From positions 124,001 through 188,000 of the forward strand of contig NZ_JHWJ01000008.1 in NCBI RefSeq assembly GCF_000687555.1: a stretch of DNA of 64,000 nt, in the 5' to 3' direction. A program made the translations under genes and the position numbers. Under the pieces are notes generated by a model that was given only the letters and a program-made list of their open reading frames with translations, had not been told where the DNA came from and ran no database searches. Source of the stretch: [Clostridium] aerotolerans DSM 5434 (GTDB lineage: Bacteria > Bacillota > Clostridia > Lachnospirales > Lachnospiraceae). Shown one piece after another: positions 1-8,480 of this stretch (position 1 is its first letter; every line of letters begins with the position of its first letter).

Positions 1-857
1 ACCTGCTTTGCCAGGTTCTTGCTCTTTCCATAACGCAGCTCTTCATATGCGTTTTCCGCTGCCCTGGGGCTTGTAAAAATGCCGAACACCGTAGGGCCAC
101 TTCCGCTCATCAATGCGTTTACAGCTCCAAGCTCCTTTATTTTTTCCTTAATCTGCGCGATGACAGGATATTCCTTAATGGTAACCGTTTCAAGAATATT
201 TCCAAGGCGCTGGGACACCTGATGGATGTTATGATTCTCGATGGCCTCTATAATCCCGTCAATGTCCGGATGGTCCGAAGCTTCAAGCTTTTCCAGATTA
301 AGATTATCGTAAACAAATTTGGTGGACACCCCTACCGCAGGCTTTGCAATTAACACCTGACATTGGGGCATATCCGGAAGAGGAGTAAGAATCTCACCGA
401 TTCCTTCCGATAAAGCGGTTCCCCGAAGCACACAGTAAGGAACATCTGCACCGATTTTTACGCCCCGCTCCATAAGCTCTTCCCTGGTAAGTCCAAGCTG
501 GAACATCTTATTCACTCCAAATAATACGGCAGCCGCGTCGCTGCTGCCCCCTGCCATTCCAGCGGAAACCGGTATGAATTTCTTTAAATTGATCCGAATC
601 CCGTGGGTAACATGAAATTCGTCCATTAAAAGCTTTGCCGCTTTGTATACCAGATTGTTCTCATTGACTGGTAAGTAAAACAGGTTGGTAACGATTTCAA
701 TGCCTGGTGTTTCTTTTAAGTAAATATCGATCTTATCATAAAGGCCCACGGTCTGCATGATCATTCGTACATCGTGGTATCCGTCTTCCCTTCTCCGCAA
801 AACATCAAGCCCCAGATTAATTTTTCCATATGCTTTTAATCCCAGATGTCTTATCAT
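1..857 (-). CDS. ispE: 4-diphosphocytidyl-2-C-methyl-D-erythritol kinase (partial, C-terminus off window)
   Basis: GHMP-family kinase that phosphorylates CDP-methylerythritol in the MEP isoprenoid pathway, in the cytoplasm. The translation opens MIRHLGLKAYGKINLGLDVL, typical of IspE, and carries the glycine-rich ATP loop AGMAGGSSDAAA around 500-540. The frame is still open at base 1 after about 285 codons. Known IspE proteins are close to 290 residues, so only a few residues and the stop are missing. The ATG at 857 is preceded by GAGAGGG. A good sigma-A-type promoter lies upstream on the same strand. The family assignment is firm; only the end is unseen. Confidence 0.95.
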   Translation of the reverse strand, partial: MIRHLGLKAYGKINLGLDVLRRREDGYHDVRMIMQTVGLYDKIDIYLKETPGIEIVTNLFYLPVNENNLVYKAAKLLMDEFHVTHGIRINLKKFIPVSAGMAGGSSDAAAVLFGVNKMFQLGLTREELMERGVKIGADVPYCVLRGTALSEGIGEILTPLPDMPQCQVLIAKPAVGVSTKFVYDNLNLEKLEASDHPDIDGIIEAIENHNIHQVSQRLGNILETVTIKEYPVIAQIKEKIKELGAVNALMSGSGPTVFGIFTSPRAAENAYEELRYGKSKNLAKQ

Positions 858-919
858 AGGCAAACAGCCCTCTCTTTTGTTTCAAATTGTTTTTTTATAT
901 TATTTTGTATACAGTATTT

Positions 920-948
920 AGTATATACCCAAATGAAGAAAAGTACAA
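920..948 (-). promoter_or_regulatory. Predicted sigma-A promoter of ispE
   Basis: Read on the minus strand, the -35 TTGTAC (948-943) is followed after exactly 17 bases by the -10 TATACT (925-920). This sits about 65 bases upstream of the ispE start. The rest of 858-1159 holds only this promoter and the terminator of the next gene. An open frame on the plus strand here lacks a ribosome-binding site and resembles nothing known. Confidence 0.6.
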
Positions 949-1107
949 GCGTTATTCTTTTAACGTATCATATGATGTTTACACGGTAAAAATTCTCAGT
1001 TATAAAGGGGCTGATTCGTTCTGTTTTGGCATTTTCACTATAATGAAAGTCTTTCGTAACCGTTTCTTGTATATCCTGCCCCGTACCATTTTTTCAAGTA
1101 ATAAATA

Positions 1108-1140
1108 TAAAAAAGACTCCAGCAGATATTCTGCGGAGTC
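1108..1140 (-). terminator. Rho-independent terminator of the alarmone synthetase gene
   Basis: The stem GACTCC/GGAGTC, extended by GCAGA/TCTGC around one bulged base, spans 1115-1140. On the minus strand it is followed by a T run at 1114-1108. It lies 20 bases past the stop at 1160, so it fits transcription end for that gene. Confidence 0.8.
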
Positions 1141-1159
1141 CCTTTCAGTGCTGATTCAA

Positions 1160-1738
1160 TTATAAAAATTCTTCCATTGCCTCTTCCATACGCATTAATG
1201 AAGCGGCATAATTTTGAAATGCTCTAGCTGCCTCGGCTTCCTTATTTCCTTTGTAGCAGATCCTGTGTTCCATACTGGCCCATAGATCCATGGACATGGT
1301 ACGAAGCTGGATTTCCACCGGATAATATTCCATTCCATCCGTATGATAGACCGGTACACCGAACACTATGTGATAGCTTCTATAGCCGTTGGCCTTTGGT
1401 TTCCCAATATAGTCGCTCTCTTTTATAATTACAATATCATTCTGTTTTTTTAACAGGTTCACGACTCCATAAATATCTCTTACAAAGAAACAGATCACAC
1501 GAAGACCTGCAATGTCTGTCAGATAGTTTCTGGCCGAATCGATACTGATTTCATGTCCATTGATTTTAAGTTTATTCTCAATGCTTTCCTTTTGCTTAAT
1601 TCTGTGCTGGATGTGATGAATGGGATAATTCTGGTACTTCCTTCTGTAATCCTGATTCAGTACATCCACTCTGACCCTTAGGTTCTTAAGGGCATCCTCG
1701 TAAGGCTGGACAAAGCATAGGTACTCTTCCTCGGTCAT
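1160..1738 (-). CDS. Small alarmone synthetase (RelA/SpoT-domain GTP pyrophosphokinase)
   Basis: Single-domain (p)ppGpp synthetase of 192 residues. It would transfer pyrophosphate from ATP to GTP or GDP to make the stringent-response alarmone. Visible synthetase landmarks are the basic RIKQKESIENKL segment near 46-57, DIAGLRVIC near 75-83, KPKANGYRSYH near 113-123, VEIQLRT near 141-147 and MDLWASMEH near 150-158. There is no HD hydrolase, TGS or ACT domain, so it belongs with the RelP/RelQ-type small synthetases. It is slightly shorter than the roughly 210 residues usual there. GGGAGGTGG precedes the ATG, and a clear terminator follows. The exact subfamily is not resolved. Confidence 0.9.
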   Translation of the reverse strand: MTEEEYLCFVQPYEDALKNLRVRVDVLNQDYRRKYQNYPIHHIQHRIKQKESIENKLKINGHEISIDSARNYLTDIAGLRVICFFVRDIYGVVNLLKKQNDIVIIKESDYIGKPKANGYRSYHIVFGVPVYHTDGMEYYPVEIQLRTMSMDLWASMEHRICYKGNKEAEAARAFQNYAASLMRMEEAMEEFL

Positions 1739-1818
1739 ATTCCACCTCCCTGGTAATTCCTTATCACGGAAATTAAGTATAACCTCTTTTTGTGTCTATA
1801 TGGTGTCCAAACTATGAA

Positions 1819-2565
1819 TTACATATCCTCGGAATCTTCTTTGGGATTTTCGTCACCCTTTCCCATTAAACTGCTGCTGATGGGTTCCTCATCATCCATA
1901 AAAAGCGGTCTCATCTCATCGGAATGCTCTTCTTTTTTAGGCATGTACTGCTCAAAAACAGGAGACAGAATGTATGAATTTATAAATGCGAGAAGCGGAA
2001 ATCCAAACAGCATGAAAATCATGAGGACCGGAGGTATCACAAAGATAAATCCCGTGGCAATCAAGGCTGCGTTGATTACAATCATACCGATGGTACGGAA
2101 TAAATGACGTAATGACATAAAGAACGCATTAAAAAAGGTTTTCTTTACGGTATTATAAAATCTGGACTGCAATGGAAAAATGTACATGAATACGGCTGCG
2201 TATACAATGGTCATAGCCAGGAATACGGTCAGCATTACTGTTTTTAAGGTTCCGGAACCAGTGTATAATCTGGCAAAGAAATACAGATCCACTCCAAGAA
2301 TGGCACCAATGGCCAGAAGCACCAGCCAGATTGCTGTTGCCTGCTTGAAGTTTTCCTTAAATGATTTGAAAAAGGATTTAATGGTGTAACCGTCATCATC
2401 TCTTGCAAGCTTCAGTGTCACATAATATACAGCCGTGGTGGAAGCTCCAATGGTGAAAATCGGTATACTGAATATAAGCCATAAAATATTTAAGAGTATC
2501 AAATCTCCGAATTTGCCAATAAAGCGCCACACCGGATTATCATAATTAAAAAAACCTGATAGCAT
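1819..2565 (-). CDS. YesL-type DUF624 integral membrane protein
   Basis: A 248-residue polytopic membrane protein. The opening with FFNYDNPVWRF, followed by hydrophobic segments near 20-42, 78-98, 107-130, 155-180 and 185-205, matches the YesL/DUF624 family. In Firmicutes these genes often sit beside carbohydrate ABC transporters, but no such transporter is seen here. The C-terminal 40 residues are strongly acidic and probably cytoplasmic (PKKEEHSDEM onward). The function is unknown. The start is supported by GAAGGGG about eight bases upstream and by a good promoter. It may be transcribed with the alarmone synthetase 80 bases downstream. Confidence 0.8.
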   Translation of the reverse strand: MLSGFFNYDNPVWRFIGKFGDLILLNILWLIFSIPIFTIGASTTAVYYVTLKLARDDDGYTIKSFFKSFKENFKQATAIWLVLLAIGAILGVDLYFFARLYTGSGTLKTVMLTVFLAMTIVYAAVFMYIFPLQSRFYNTVKKTFFNAFFMSLRHLFRTIGMIVINAALIATGFIFVIPPVLMIFMLFGFPLLAFINSYILSPVFEQYMPKKEEHSDEMRPLFMDDEEPISSSLMGKGDENPKEDSEDM

Positions 2566-2600
2566 ATGTCATTCCCCTTCTCTCTCTAGCGTCAAAAGTC

Positions 2601-2629
2601 ATTATAGCGGATTTACCAATAAAAATCAA
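2601..2629 (-). promoter_or_regulatory. Predicted sigma-A promoter of the DUF624 gene
   Basis: On the minus strand, the -35 TTGATT (2629-2624), a 17-base spacer and a perfect -10 TATAAT (2606-2601) lie about 35 bases upstream of the start codon. A separate TATAAT on the plus strand at 2692-2697 probably serves the divergent gene at 2738, but its -35 is weak. Confidence 0.6.
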
Positions 2630-2737
2630 ACATTCTTAATTATTTCATGGAAAATTTAGAATTATTTTTTAAAAATTCTCTGGTAATATGATATAATCAA
2701 TAAAGAATTTGGAATATGATAGAAAAAGGAGCACATC

Positions 2738-3439
2738 ATGACCCCCTACGAAGACAAGACCATTAAGGACACCATGCGTGAGGAACGAAGAAAGCTTAAG
2801 GATATGAACGGCAAGGACAAGCTCTGGTATATCTGGGAGTATTATAAGATCCCGATCATCAGCGTGGTGGTGGCCCTATTCCTTATCTTTTCCATTGGCT
2901 CTGCGGTTTATAACAACCGGTTTGAAACAGCCCTAAACTGTGTAATCTTAAACAGCCAGCTCACAAGCCAGACCACCTCTCCCGACGACTATTTTGATAA
3001 AGACTTTCGTCAATACATCAATCTGCCGGAGGATACGAAAATCGAAGTCAATTACTCTATGTCTCTTTCCTTTGACGAGTCAGCCATGAGCGATTTTACC
3101 TATGCGGAGCTGGCAAAGCTCTCTGCCATGATTACCAGCAAGGAGCTGGACGTCATGATTGCAAGGAAGGATTCCATTGACCACTTTGGTAAGATGGAAG
3201 GCTATATGGATTTAAAAAAGCTTCTCTCCCCGCAGGAGTATGAGAAGGTAAAGGATAAGCTTTATTTCGTAACCGTTGAAGAAACCGGAGAGAAGATGGC
3301 TGTGGGCATTGAGATCGACAAAGAGGATTTTGAGAAAAAGACCGGCCTTCTCGTTGATGGACCCATTCTCTCTGTTATGGTAAATTCCACTCATACAGAC
3401 ACAGCCCTTGGCCTGATTCGCTACATGTTCGGGCTGTAA
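2738..3439 (+). CDS. Membrane-anchored protein of unknown function
   Basis: A 233-residue protein that I do not recognise. A charged cytoplasmic N-terminus of about 38 residues (EDKTIKDTMREERRK) precedes one transmembrane helix near 39-58. The rest, about 175 residues, should face outside. The outer part has no cysteine pairs or catalytic motif that I can identify, though the ELDVMIARKDSIDHFGKM stretch recalls binding-protein-like folds; that is only an impression. The ATG has a good ribosome-binding site (AAAAAGGAG). Its 3' end overlaps the convergent acetyltransferase gene by 65 bases. It is divergent from the DUF624 gene, so shared regulation is possible. Confidence 0.75.
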   Translation: MTPYEDKTIKDTMREERRKLKDMNGKDKLWYIWEYYKIPIISVVVALFLIFSIGSAVYNNRFETALNCVILNSQLTSQTTSPDDYFDKDFRQYINLPEDTKIEVNYSMSLSFDESAMSDFTYAELAKLSAMITSKELDVMIARKDSIDHFGKMEGYMDLKKLLSPQEYEKVKDKLYFVTVEETGEKMAVGIEIDKEDFEKKTGLLVDGPILSVMVNSTHTDTALGLIRYMFGL

Positions 3440-4124
3440 GGGTAAAGCCCAAAGACTTTATAAGCCTTAAAGAGGGCAGATTATTTTCCTGAATCCTTGC
3501 ATAGATTCTGGGAGATATCTCTTCACCGGCATAGGTGATGATCGCCTTGCACGCTTCTAAGCCATATCCCTTTCTACGAAAGGAAGTAAAGATGTGATAT
3601 CCCAGCTCCACCGGGGTATCATTTTCTTTTATAAAGGGTAACAATTCTTCCAGACCGGAAAGCTCCATAGGGAAGATTCCAGCCTTTCCCACCAGCCGTC
3701 CTGTCTCATTCTCTGTGAGAGCCCATACGCCGTATTCATAAAAGCCGTACTGGCATCTGATATAGTCCTTTAAAGAATCAGGATGACAAAAGATTTCCCC
3801 GTTCTTTCCTCCATCGGCTTCATGAGGAATCTCTACGCTGTCTTCTTCTATGAATTCCCTTATGGTCAGCCTGTCTGTCCTTCTAATCTGCAAGGGAAGT
3901 CCGTATCTTCTTCTTACCACCTTTTCCAGAAATTCATCGTCTATGTCATCTACCGATTCCACCAGATAGGAAGCAGGGGAGAGAGACTGCCCCTCCTTTT
4001 TTCTGTCCCATAAGCCAATAACAGCCCTGCCTTCTGCATAAGCAGAACACAGGGCTTTGGAATCGTCAGACACGGTAATCTTATATTCAGTTCCTTCTAT
4101 CATAAGTTCCCGTTCCAGAGTCAT
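3375..4124 (-). CDS. GNAT-family N-acetyltransferase
   Basis: A predicted acetyl-CoA-dependent acetyltransferase with unknown acceptor. The C-terminal half (about residues 90-249) carries the GNAT fold, including ELGYHIFTSFRRKGYGLEA, where RRKGYG is the acetyl-CoA pyrophosphate loop, and the NLPSLRLIKSLGF ending. The first 80 residues form an extra domain with no assignment. I placed the start at the ATG at 4124, four bases after the cyclophilin stop, which suggests translational coupling. A TTG at 4163 would add 13 residues inside the cyclophilin gene and has no better ribosome site. The 3' end overlaps the convergent gene at 2738-3439. Confidence 0.8.
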   Translation of the reverse strand: MTLERELMIEGTEYKITVSDDSKALCSAYAEGRAVIGLWDRKKEGQSLSPASYLVESVDDIDDEFLEKVVRRRYGLPLQIRRTDRLTIREFIEEDSVEIPHEADGGKNGEIFCHPDSLKDYIRCQYGFYEYGVWALTENETGRLVGKAGIFPMELSGLEELLPFIKENDTPVELGYHIFTSFRRKGYGLEACKAIITYAGEEISPRIYARIQENNLPSLRLIKSLGFTLTARTCSESGQGLCLYEWNLP

Positions 4125-4128
4125 GGCC

Positions 4129-4647
4129 TTATACGGTTTCTGGTTCTGGATATTCTTCGCCAAAGGTTTCTGCTGTCATGGACTTAATCTTCTGCTCGCT
4201 CATAGGACGGTCGTTATAATCTGTTTTCACGTCAGCAATCTTGTCCACAATATCCATACCCTCAATCACCTTACCAAATCCAGCGTAAGCACCATCTAAA
4301 TGAGGAGCTGGCTTGTGCATAATAAAGAACTGGGAGCCTGCAGAATCAGGATGCATGGCTCTTGCCATGGAAAGCACGCCTTCTGAATGCTTAAATGCAT
4401 TGGCAACGCCATTCTGGCTGAATTCACCCTTAATGGAGTAGCCAGGACCACCGGTTCCTGTTCCCTGAGGACAGCCGCCCTGAATCATAAAACCATTGAT
4501 GACTCTGTGAAAAATCAGGCCGTCATAAAATCCTTTTTTTACCAGACTTAAAAAGTTATTCACTGTGTTAGGTGCGATCTCCGGATAGAGCTCTGCTTTG
4601 ATTATATCTCCATTTTCCATTGTAATTGTAATCACAGGATTTTTCAT
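4129..4647 (-). CDS. ppiB: Cyclophilin-type peptidyl-prolyl cis-trans isomerase
   Basis: A 172-residue single-domain cyclophilin that catalyses proline isomerisation during protein folding. With no signal peptide it should be cytoplasmic. Characteristic segments are IFHRVINGFMIQGG, where Arg and Phe form the active site, then GVLSMARAMHPDSAGSQFFI and AGFGKVIEGMDIVDKIA. AAAGGAAG precedes the ATG. It is the first gene of a likely two-gene unit with the acetyltransferase. Confidence 0.93.
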   Translation of the reverse strand: MKNPVITITMENGDIIKAELYPEIAPNTVNNFLSLVKKGFYDGLIFHRVINGFMIQGGCPQGTGTGGPGYSIKGEFSQNGVANAFKHSEGVLSMARAMHPDSAGSQFFIMHKPAPHLDGAYAGFGKVIEGMDIVDKIADVKTDYNDRPMSEQKIKSMTAETFGEEYPEPETV

Positions 4648-4791
4648 ATTTTACTTCCTTTCCCGCCCTTAGGCTTACATATGTCTGTATTTTATCAAAT
4701 CCTTTTGTTTTTGTCCAGTTGTTCATATTTTGTTTAAATTTCATTCAAAAACCTTTTACACAAACATCATGGTTTCTTCATGTTTCCTGGA

Positions 4792-4939
4792 TATAATGAC
4801 AGTGTAAAGAAAATTGCTAAGAAGATTTTTTTCATAATACGGGCTGGTAGCGAGATACCAGCCCTCCTCCCTTTTTTAGATATATTTTTGCCGAATGCAT
4901 TGCATGGTTTAGCTTCCTCTAAACCATGCAATGTTTTTT
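4792..4939 (+). ncRNA. Candidate small RNA with two consecutive terminator hairpins
   Basis: The 324 bases between ppiB and the hydrolase gene contain no convincing protein gene but do contain an apparent plus-strand transcription unit. A TATAAT at 4792-4797 could be a -10 element; the -35 is poor. It is followed by a hairpin at 4841-4864 (GGGCTGGTA/TACCAGCCC) with T6 at 4872-4877. A perfect 15-bp stem at 4898-4912/4919-4933 is followed directly by T6 at 4934-4939. Both T runs lie on the plus-strand side, although both neighbouring genes read on the minus strand, so they do not terminate those genes well. The transcript would be about 75 or 140 nt. No homolog is recognised. Confidence 0.4.
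4898..4939 (+). terminator. Strong plus-strand terminator
   Basis: A perfect 15-bp inverted repeat with a six-base loop runs straight into TTTTTT. The T run is on the plus strand only. There is no plus-strand protein gene upstream for more than 1.4 kb, which is the main argument for a small RNA here. Confidence 0.7.
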
Positions 4940-4971
4940 ATTGTAATTATAATATTTTGCTAAAGTCTATA

Positions 4972-5937
4972 TTATATTCCGCCCAGATTCATAAGGGCAG
5001 GAAGGGTGGATGCATGTTCAAACAGCCCTGCGGTTCCCACCTGAAGATTGTCATAGGTCTTAAAAAAATATTCACAGGTGGCGGTGTTTATAAAGGCCGT
5101 ATACTTGGTGTAATCATAGTGGCCCCGGCTGCTTATAACTGCTCCTTTTGGTATGGTGACACTCTCCATGACGTGAAAACAGGAAATAACCGCTTCGTTC
5201 CGGTTTTCCGGCATGGGAAGAAAGGATTTTAAATAGGCTGTGCGGGCGAACCGGGCTGGAGAGGTATAGCCGCCTGGAAGCACCTGGGTTCCTCCCGCCT
5301 GTCCGAAGGGGGTCAGCCGGGTATCTCCCCAATAGACCTCTTCTGTCTGGGCAGGACTTGCTTCCATGTAATTTCTTAAATTTGTCATATGCCAGCTAAA
5401 ATCCGGGCTGTTTGCTAAAACCCCTATGGTATTTCTATAAACCTCAAGGCCATTCGATGTGATTTCTATTACGATGGAGCTTCCGCTTCGGTCTACCGCG
5501 ATCCAGTGAAGAGGTGCTACCGTCTTTGTTACCGGGTCCATGGCACCAGTAATCCGCACCTGTTTCAGCTGTCTTTTCAGATCTTCCACATTGGCGCATT
5601 TCCCGAGTGCATAGTGGAGAAAATCAAAAGAAGCCACGGTTTCCTCTCTGCCGGTCTGTAAGACCCCATCATAATCCGCATAGCCGGCAAAGTAAAGAGC
5701 CCCCATGGCAAGCCCCATTTCATTGACACCATCAAAAAATCCCAGCAAACCTTCAAGCTCCTGACCGATGCCTATGAAGCGGTACCGGTCGCGAAATTTT
5801 CCTCCTGTCAGTATGTTGTTCCATTCATACCCCGATGGAATGATGTAAAGATGAGGATCGATATCGTAAGAGAAATCCATATTTCTTCCAAAAAATGTTT
5901 CCCCCTGCTTTGATTGCAGGCAAAATGCAGTACACAC
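4972..5937 (-). CDS. Choloylglycine hydrolase / penicillin V acylase family Ntn-hydrolase
   Basis: A 321-residue N-terminal-nucleophile amidase. The start is a GTG directly followed by the Cys codon, so removal of Met exposes Cys2 as nucleophile. Other family catalytic positions are present: Arg18 and Asp21 in FGRNMD, Asn176 in LANSPDF and Arg229 in SPARF. Residue 82 is Tyr in ALYFAGYADY. Bile salt hydrolases usually have Asn there and penicillin V acylases Tyr, which hints at a non-bile-salt acyl amide substrate. There is no signal peptide, so it is cytoplasmic. The gene lies 37 bases downstream of the amino-acid symporter and may be cotranscribed with it. Confidence 0.88.
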   Translation of the reverse strand: MCTAFCLQSKQGETFFGRNMDFSYDIDPHLYIIPSGYEWNNILTGGKFRDRYRFIGIGQELEGLLGFFDGVNEMGLAMGALYFAGYADYDGVLQTGREETVASFDFLHYALGKCANVEDLKRQLKQVRITGAMDPVTKTVAPLHWIAVDRSGSSIVIEITSNGLEVYRNTIGVLANSPDFSWHMTNLRNYMEASPAQTEEVYWGDTRLTPFGQAGGTQVLPGGYTSPARFARTAYLKSFLPMPENRNEAVISCFHVMESVTIPKGAVISSRGHYDYTKYTAFINTATCEYFFKTYDNLQVGTAGLFEHASTLPALMNLGGI

Positions 5938-5974
5938 GGAAAACTACCCCCTTTTTCAATGTTTTTATGTATTG

Positions 5975-7321
5975 TTATTTGGGAACCTTGACTTCCTTCA
6001 TGAGAACAATCAGTGCAATGATATTGGGAAGCGCCATAAGCCCGTTCCAAATATCGGAGAATTCCCATACGGTCTCAAGCTTTGCCAGACAGCCAAGGAA
6101 AACGGCGCCCAGATAGAGCATGGTGTAAATTTTACCTCTTAATATTCGCTGAAGAATGTAAAGCTTCTTTCTCTTTTTCAGGCTTTCTGCCAGATAACCC
6201 GCGGCCTGACGTCCCAGATAGTACCAGGCGATGATGGTGGCAAAAGCAAAGACCAGCATGGCACCGGATACCACATACTGTCCCAATGGTCCAAGTCTTC
6301 TGGAAAAGCTGTAGGCCGTGAGGGCAGCTCCGTCATATCCAGACCCAGCCGCATCTCCATCTGTCATGCAAAGAATGACAAAGGCAGTCATGGTACAGAT
6401 TAAAATGGTATCAAAAAACACTTCAAACATGGCCCACATGCCCTGCTGTTCCGGTGTGGTATCTTCCGCAGCCCCATGAAGCACTGCCATGCTCCCAAGC
6501 CCCGCTTCATTGGAAAAAACGCCTCTGGATATGCCATATTGCAGGCTTCTGCTGATTCCATAGCCTGCGGTTCCTGAAAAAATAGAGATCGGCTGAAACG
6601 CATCTTTAAAAATACACTGAAAAATATATGGAATTTTATCAAAACAGGACATAATAACCACCATGGAAAACAGCATATAGATTCCAGCGGAAATAGGAAT
6701 AAGACGCTCTGAAACAAATGCAATTCGGCTGATTCCTCCAAGAATGACTAAAAAGACCATTGCGGTCAGAAAAATCCCCATAGAAACAGAAGGAATGCCA
6801 AAGGAATATTCCATAGTCTCTGCAATGGAATTAGACTGTACCATGCTTCCCATTCCAAGAGATACCATGATACAAAGAAAGCTGTAGATCATTCCAAGAT
6901 AAGGCTTTTTTAAGCCACGCTCTAAATAGACCATGGGACCGCAGACCCAGGCGCCCTTATGATCCCGGTACCGGTAGCGAATCCCCAGCATGGTCTCCGC
7001 ATAGCCTGTCATCATACCAATGGCTGCAGATACCCACATCCAGAATATGGCGCCAGGTCCTCCGGCGGTAAGAGCCGTTGCAACTCCAACAATATTGCCC
7101 GTACCAATGGTAGCTGCCAGAGCGGTACAGGCGGTCTGGAACTTGGTAACCCCTTTTTTCTCATCCTCTTCCTCTCGTATGCTTCCAATGGTCTGCATCC
7201 ACCAAAAGGGTAGTTTCCTGATTTGAAAAAATCCGGTTTTTATGGTATATGCAATTCCAATGCCAAGAAAGAGAAGGAGAAGCCATGGCCCCCATACCAG
7301 TTCATGTATGCGATGTATCAT
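5975..7321 (-). CDS. Alanine/glycine:cation symporter (AGCS family)
   Basis: A 448-residue transporter with about 11 membrane segments that imports alanine or glycine with sodium or protons. The family motif region is seen in ALAATIGTGNIVGVATAL, and the GGPGAIFWMW segment follows. FSNEAGLGSMAVLHGAA is another typical AGCS stretch. The ATG at 7321 is preceded by AGGAGA. It is the first gene of a probable pair with the Ntn-hydrolase, which may couple release of an amino acid from an acyl amide to its uptake; that link is inference. Confidence 0.92.
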   Translation of the reverse strand: MIHRIHELVWGPWLLLLFLGIGIAYTIKTGFFQIRKLPFWWMQTIGSIREEEDEKKGVTKFQTACTALAATIGTGNIVGVATALTAGGPGAIFWMWVSAAIGMMTGYAETMLGIRYRYRDHKGAWVCGPMVYLERGLKKPYLGMIYSFLCIMVSLGMGSMVQSNSIAETMEYSFGIPSVSMGIFLTAMVFLVILGGISRIAFVSERLIPISAGIYMLFSMVVIMSCFDKIPYIFQCIFKDAFQPISIFSGTAGYGISRSLQYGISRGVFSNEAGLGSMAVLHGAAEDTTPEQQGMWAMFEVFFDTILICTMTAFVILCMTDGDAAGSGYDGAALTAYSFSRRLGPLGQYVVSGAMLVFAFATIIAWYYLGRQAAGYLAESLKKRKKLYILQRILRGKIYTMLYLGAVFLGCLAKLETVWEFSDIWNGLMALPNIIALIVLMKEVKVPK

Positions 7322-7395
7322 AGGATCATCTCCTGAATGCTTTCCTTAACACATATTCTTTGAAACTGCATAGTATGAAAATTTCCATTGATTTT

Positions 7396-7425
7396 CATAC
7401 AAAATAAAACAACGTATGGTATAAT
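7396..7425 (+). promoter_or_regulatory. Predicted extended -10 promoter
   Basis: TATAAT at 7420-7425 is preceded by TGG, giving an extended -10 TGGTATAAT. A weak -35 (CATACA, 7396-7401) sits 18 bases upstream. It lies about 45 bases before the phospholipase C-like gene. Confidence 0.5.
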
Positions 7426-7470
7426 CAAGTTATGCGTCATTGTACTTAAAAAATATGCGAGGTGAACAAT

Positions 7471-8454
7471 ATGCCCGGTTTTACGACCCATTATCTGCTG
7501 GGAGTTAAGGTTTTCAGTGATATGCCTAACAATCCTTTAAAGCGTATCATTTCCAAATACCGCTGGCTTTATCAGCTTGGTCTCCAGGGTCCGGATATGT
7601 TTTTTTACAATATTCCCATTCTGCGACACAGGGACTACCGAAACGTCGGCTCCTACATGCACGAAAACCATGTCCATGATTTTTTTGTCACCTGTTTGAG
7701 CCACCTCTCTCAGATAGAATCCAGACAGCAGAGAGAACAGGCCATTGCCTATATGAGCGGTTTTTTCTGCCATTACATCGGAGACTCCATCTGCCACCCC
7801 TACGTCTATGGCAGAATTGAATATGAGGTAAAAAACTCCACTAATTACCATCACGGCCTTCATGCCATGCTGGAAAATGATATTGATGCTCTTTTACTCA
7901 TGAAATATAAGAAGAAAAAGCCCTCTCAGTTTAATCAGGCCGCGACCATCTGCTTAAACGGTCAGGAGATGCAGTTTATTTCTAAATTTCTGTCAGGGTG
8001 CATCAACGAAACATATTATCCTTTAAATTACCGAAACAACTTTCAGGTGACTCCCCGCATGGTCTCCAGATCCATACTTGCCATGCGCCTTGGCTGCCGG
8101 ACACTTGCAGATCCCAGCAGCCGGAAGAAAAACAGCATAGAATTTGTGGAGTCTCTATTTTTAAGCAACCCGATTGCATCGAAAAAGCTGGTGACCGATG
8201 CTCCGCCGGACCCTGTGGTCACTATGAATTTAAATCATGAGACCTGGTGCAATCCTTGGAACCGGAGGCTGGCTTCCAAGGCTTCCTTCCCCGAATTATT
8301 CCATCAGACCATGATCAAATGCAAGGATGTATTCTACCTTCTTAACGAAGAGCTGAGTTCTCCTGTTCCATTAAAGAATTTAGACCATAACCGGCTTTTA
8401 AAAGAGCTTGGGAATTATTCTTATCACAGCGGTCTTGCCGTAGATCAGGAATAG
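7471..8454 (+). CDS. Zinc-dependent phospholipase C-like protein
   Basis: A 327-residue protein of the clostridial zinc-dependent phospholipase C-like family. The N-terminus PGFTTHYLLG, the HENHVHDFF segment, and the histidine-rich AYMSGFFCHYIGDSICHPYV and NYHHGLHAMLENDID stretches supply the His/Asp/Glu metal ligands typical of the fold. It has no signal peptide, unlike the secreted alpha-toxin, so a cytoplasmic role is likely and the substrate is unknown. I start it at the ATG at 7471, because AGGTGA five bases upstream is a good ribosome site and would otherwise overlap a GTG start at 7462. A bidirectional terminator follows. Confidence 0.8.
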   Translation: MPGFTTHYLLGVKVFSDMPNNPLKRIISKYRWLYQLGLQGPDMFFYNIPILRHRDYRNVGSYMHENHVHDFFVTCLSHLSQIESRQQREQAIAYMSGFFCHYIGDSICHPYVYGRIEYEVKNSTNYHHGLHAMLENDIDALLLMKYKKKKPSQFNQAATICLNGQEMQFISKFLSGCINETYYPLNYRNNFQVTPRMVSRSILAMRLGCRTLADPSSRKKNSIEFVESLFLSNPIASKKLVTDAPPDPVVTMNLNHETWCNPWNRRLASKASFPELFHQTMIKCKDVFYLLNEELSSPVPLKNLDHNRLLKELGNYSYHSGLAVDQE

Positions 8455-8480
8455 CCGGCAAATAGAAGCACACAACAAAA

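Noticed and set aside
887-1165. Plus-strand open frame of 92 codons between ispE and the alarmone synthetase
   Set aside because: No ribosome site, A/T-rich composition, and it overlaps the ispE promoter and a terminator of the opposite strand.
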